Notes under the pieces: generated by a model
The model's input: the letters and a program-made list of their open reading frames with translations, nothing else
What the model was told of the DNA's origin: nothing
Database searches by the model: none
Made by a program: the position numbers and the translations under genes
From: CAYMST01 sp964393115
GTDB lineage: Bacteria > Bacteroidota > Bacteroidia > Cytophagales > Cyclobacteriaceae
DNA length: 44,242 nt
Direction of reading: 5' to 3'
Assembly (NCBI GenBank): GCA_964393115.1
Contig: CAYMST010000007.1
Coordinates: 1-44,242 of the forward strand
In this document: positions 43,046 to 44,242 of the stretch, in pieces
How the letters are laid out: every line of letters starts with the position of its first letter
Numbering within the stretch: the stretch's first letter is position 1

Positions 43046-43936
43046 TTATTTACTTTTAGGTAAAGATTTTCGTTCAAAAGCGTCAATATAACTTAGAGAT
43101 GATGCATTGATAACTCTGGCACCTCGTGATTTAGCGTAGTCCTGCACGAAATAATACGAATTCATTACTCTTTGCATGGCCTCCATAAACTTACCCATTG
43201 ATACGGTTTTTCGAGTGAACGGATCGAACATTGGAGTTGGTTTTATCTCCTTATCAACACTGTAAAAATGTGTATCTCTTCTGATCATCCTATTTTGATC
43301 ATCAATCTCAATATCCTTAAACCAAGAGTGGTCAGCACCTACGACATAGATATTCTTAAATCCCAAATTAATCGCAACCTGCATACAAGGCCCCAGCACA
43401 TTAAAAAAACGTGGCATACCCAAATTCTTTCTATATGCAAGATGCCTGAACCATCGAAAACCATTGATAATGGTATAGTTATATAGGTGAATTTTAATAT
43501 TTTGATTTTCTCTCTGTAACTCTAAAATATGATCAGTCTTAGCGTAGAGATGAGGAATAAATATATGCATTTTCCAATCCACCTTTTCTTTCATAGAACT
43601 AGTAAGCTCCTGTATATAGTCCAATTTGGGATAAAGGAATAAATTTGGATCATGAAGAAAGTAATATTTAGGTTTTAATATAGAGAAATACTCACTTTTC
43701 AGAAAGAAGTTAACACAAAAAAGAGAACGACTATTTTTTAAAATTTCCAAATGATTATCAAGAGTATCCTTCAGCGACGGCCCATTGCCGAGAATAATAC
43801 AGTCACTCTCCCCTACATTTTGACCAGATAGTTTCCATTTTGAAAGCACAACTATTTTTAAAATAGAAACTATTGTGTCAGGAATTAACTTCAACAAAGA
43901 CAACTTTTCCCGAAAGGAAATCAGCTTTCTAACCAT
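43046..43936 (-). CDS. GT42/DUF115-like protein, possible nonulosonate transferase
   Basis: A 296-residue protein with CIILGNGPSLKD near residue 50, the motif shared by DUF115 (Maf-type) proteins and GT42 sialyltransferases such as Campylobacter CstII. Further parallels with CstII, by eye, are CVNFFLKSEYF, YYFLHDPNLFLY (CstII: FYNPSLFF), a helix-strand pair CMQVAINLGFKNIYVVGADH (CstII: AVAIALGYKEIYLSGID), then RRDTHFYSV, where CstII has its catalytic His. With a Pse operon 8 kb away, transfer of CMP-nonulosonate is a plausible role. It overlaps the YfhO gene by 8 bases. Confidence 0.7.
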   Translation of the reverse strand: MVRKLISFREKLSLLKLIPDTIVSILKIVVLSKWKLSGQNVGESDCIILGNGPSLKDTLDNHLEILKNSRSLFCVNFFLKSEYFSILKPKYYFLHDPNLFLYPKLDYIQELTSSMKEKVDWKMHIFIPHLYAKTDHILELQRENQNIKIHLYNYTIINGFRWFRHLAYRKNLGMPRFFNVLGPCMQVAINLGFKNIYVVGADHSWFKDIEIDDQNRMIRRDTHFYSVDKEIKPTPMFDPFTRKTVSMGKFMEAMQRVMNSYYFVQDYAKSRGARVINASSLSYIDAFERKSLPKSK

Positions 43937-44242
43937 TTTTCTTAGTTCGGCTTTTCACCATTTCCATAAAACCAAGTCCTAGAATCAAAAGCAAGAACAC
44001 GATAGAGCCGGCTCCACCAATAACTTCTCCGGTATAATACGATGCTGGACGAAACTCAAAAGTAATTTCATGATTACCTGCAGGGACTTGAAGACCTCGA
44101 AGTACATAGTTCACCCTAAAATGATCTACCTCCTGACCGTCAATTTTCACTATCCAACCTGGTGCGTAGTAAATCTCACTAAATACCATTAAACCATCTT
44201 TACTAGATGTATATTGGTATTTCATTTTATCGGGGTGATAGG
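43929..44242 (-). CDS. YfhO-family membrane protein (C-terminal part, cut by window)
   Basis: The frame is open to the right edge. The visible 100 or so residues read ...YHPDKMKYQYTSSKDGLMVF, then SEIYYAPGWIVKIDGQEVDH, RVNYVLRGLQVPAGNHEITF, and a final membrane helix (IVFLLLILGLGFMEMV). This is the C-terminal end of YfhO-type, GT-C-like membrane proteins, large enzymes thought to add sugars on the outer face of the membrane. The start lies beyond the window. Confidence 0.82.
   Translation of the reverse strand, partial: YHPDKMKYQYTSSKDGLMVFSEIYYAPGWIVKIDGQEVDHFRVNYVLRGLQVPAGNHEITFEFRPASYYTGEVIGGAGSIVFLLLILGLGFMEMVKSRTKKNG

Noticed and set aside
1..44242. CRISPR arrays, tRNA or rRNA genes, integrase or prophage genes
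   Set aside because: I looked along both strands and saw no regularly spaced repeats, tRNA cloverleaf motifs, rRNA blocks or phage proteins.

Overview
The window looks like chromosomal DNA of a marine or environmental Bacteroidota bacterium, most likely in Cytophagales. The reasons are AT-rich DNA, lineage-typical families (DUF4290, DUF4296, DUF3822, a BatA-type VWA protein, a TonB receptor with a carboxypeptidase-regulatory-like N-terminus), weak ribosome binding sites, and TAnnTTTG-type -7 promoter boxes. I saw no rRNA, tRNA or CRISPR array. The lineage is inferred from family content, not from a marker gene.

Region 1 (1-4.7 kb): the start of a DUF4290 gene running off the left edge, a lipoprotein gene whose signal peptide is separated by a one-base frameshift, and a TonB-dependent receptor. 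Region 2 (4.7-11.3 kb): a thiamine locus. A minus-strand operon thiS-thiC-thiD-thiE-thiG-thiH is headed by a clear TPP riboswitch, and a convergent ThiE/TenI-like paralogue faces it. A MITE-like inverted-repeat element lies between thiG and thiH. thiF is not in the window. Region 3 (11.3-16.7 kb): two small exported proteins, then a tightly overlapping minus-strand operon: DUF4296 lipoprotein, mutS2, a mini cytochrome b5-like protein, a GlcNAc-kinase-family protein and murQ (cell-wall sugar recycling). Region 4 (16.7-27.3 kb): DUF58, BatD-like and BatA (aerotolerance type), LysE, GH3, YggS, DUF423, DUF1573, a Nudix hydrolase, a membrane-anchored hypothetical, DUF3822, coaD with an apparent premature stop, and pfkA.

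Region 5 (27.4-44.2 kb) is a surface-glycan locus. pseB, pseC (frameshifted in an A9 run), pseF, a methyltransferase, a GNAT, an unusual epimerase-ATP-grasp fusion, a HAD hydrolase and pseI form a pseudaminic-acid-type nonulosonate operon with no recognisable PseG. After it come an FkbM methyltransferase, a Wzx-like flippase, two glycosyltransferase-like genes, a PhyH-family oxygenase, a decayed IS5-type transposase, and a minus-strand set: YfhO C-terminus, a GT42/DUF115-like protein, a zinc-ribbon methyltransferase and a DUF5672 protein.

The most notable points are the Pse operon with its fused epimerase/ATP-grasp enzyme and missing PseG, a GT42-like protein that could be the nonulosonate transferase, the broken or possibly slippage-controlled genes (pseC, the lipoprotein, coaD), and the riboswitch with a 9-nt segment complementary to its own conserved core. 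The homopolymer events could also be sequencing errors; raw reads would decide.
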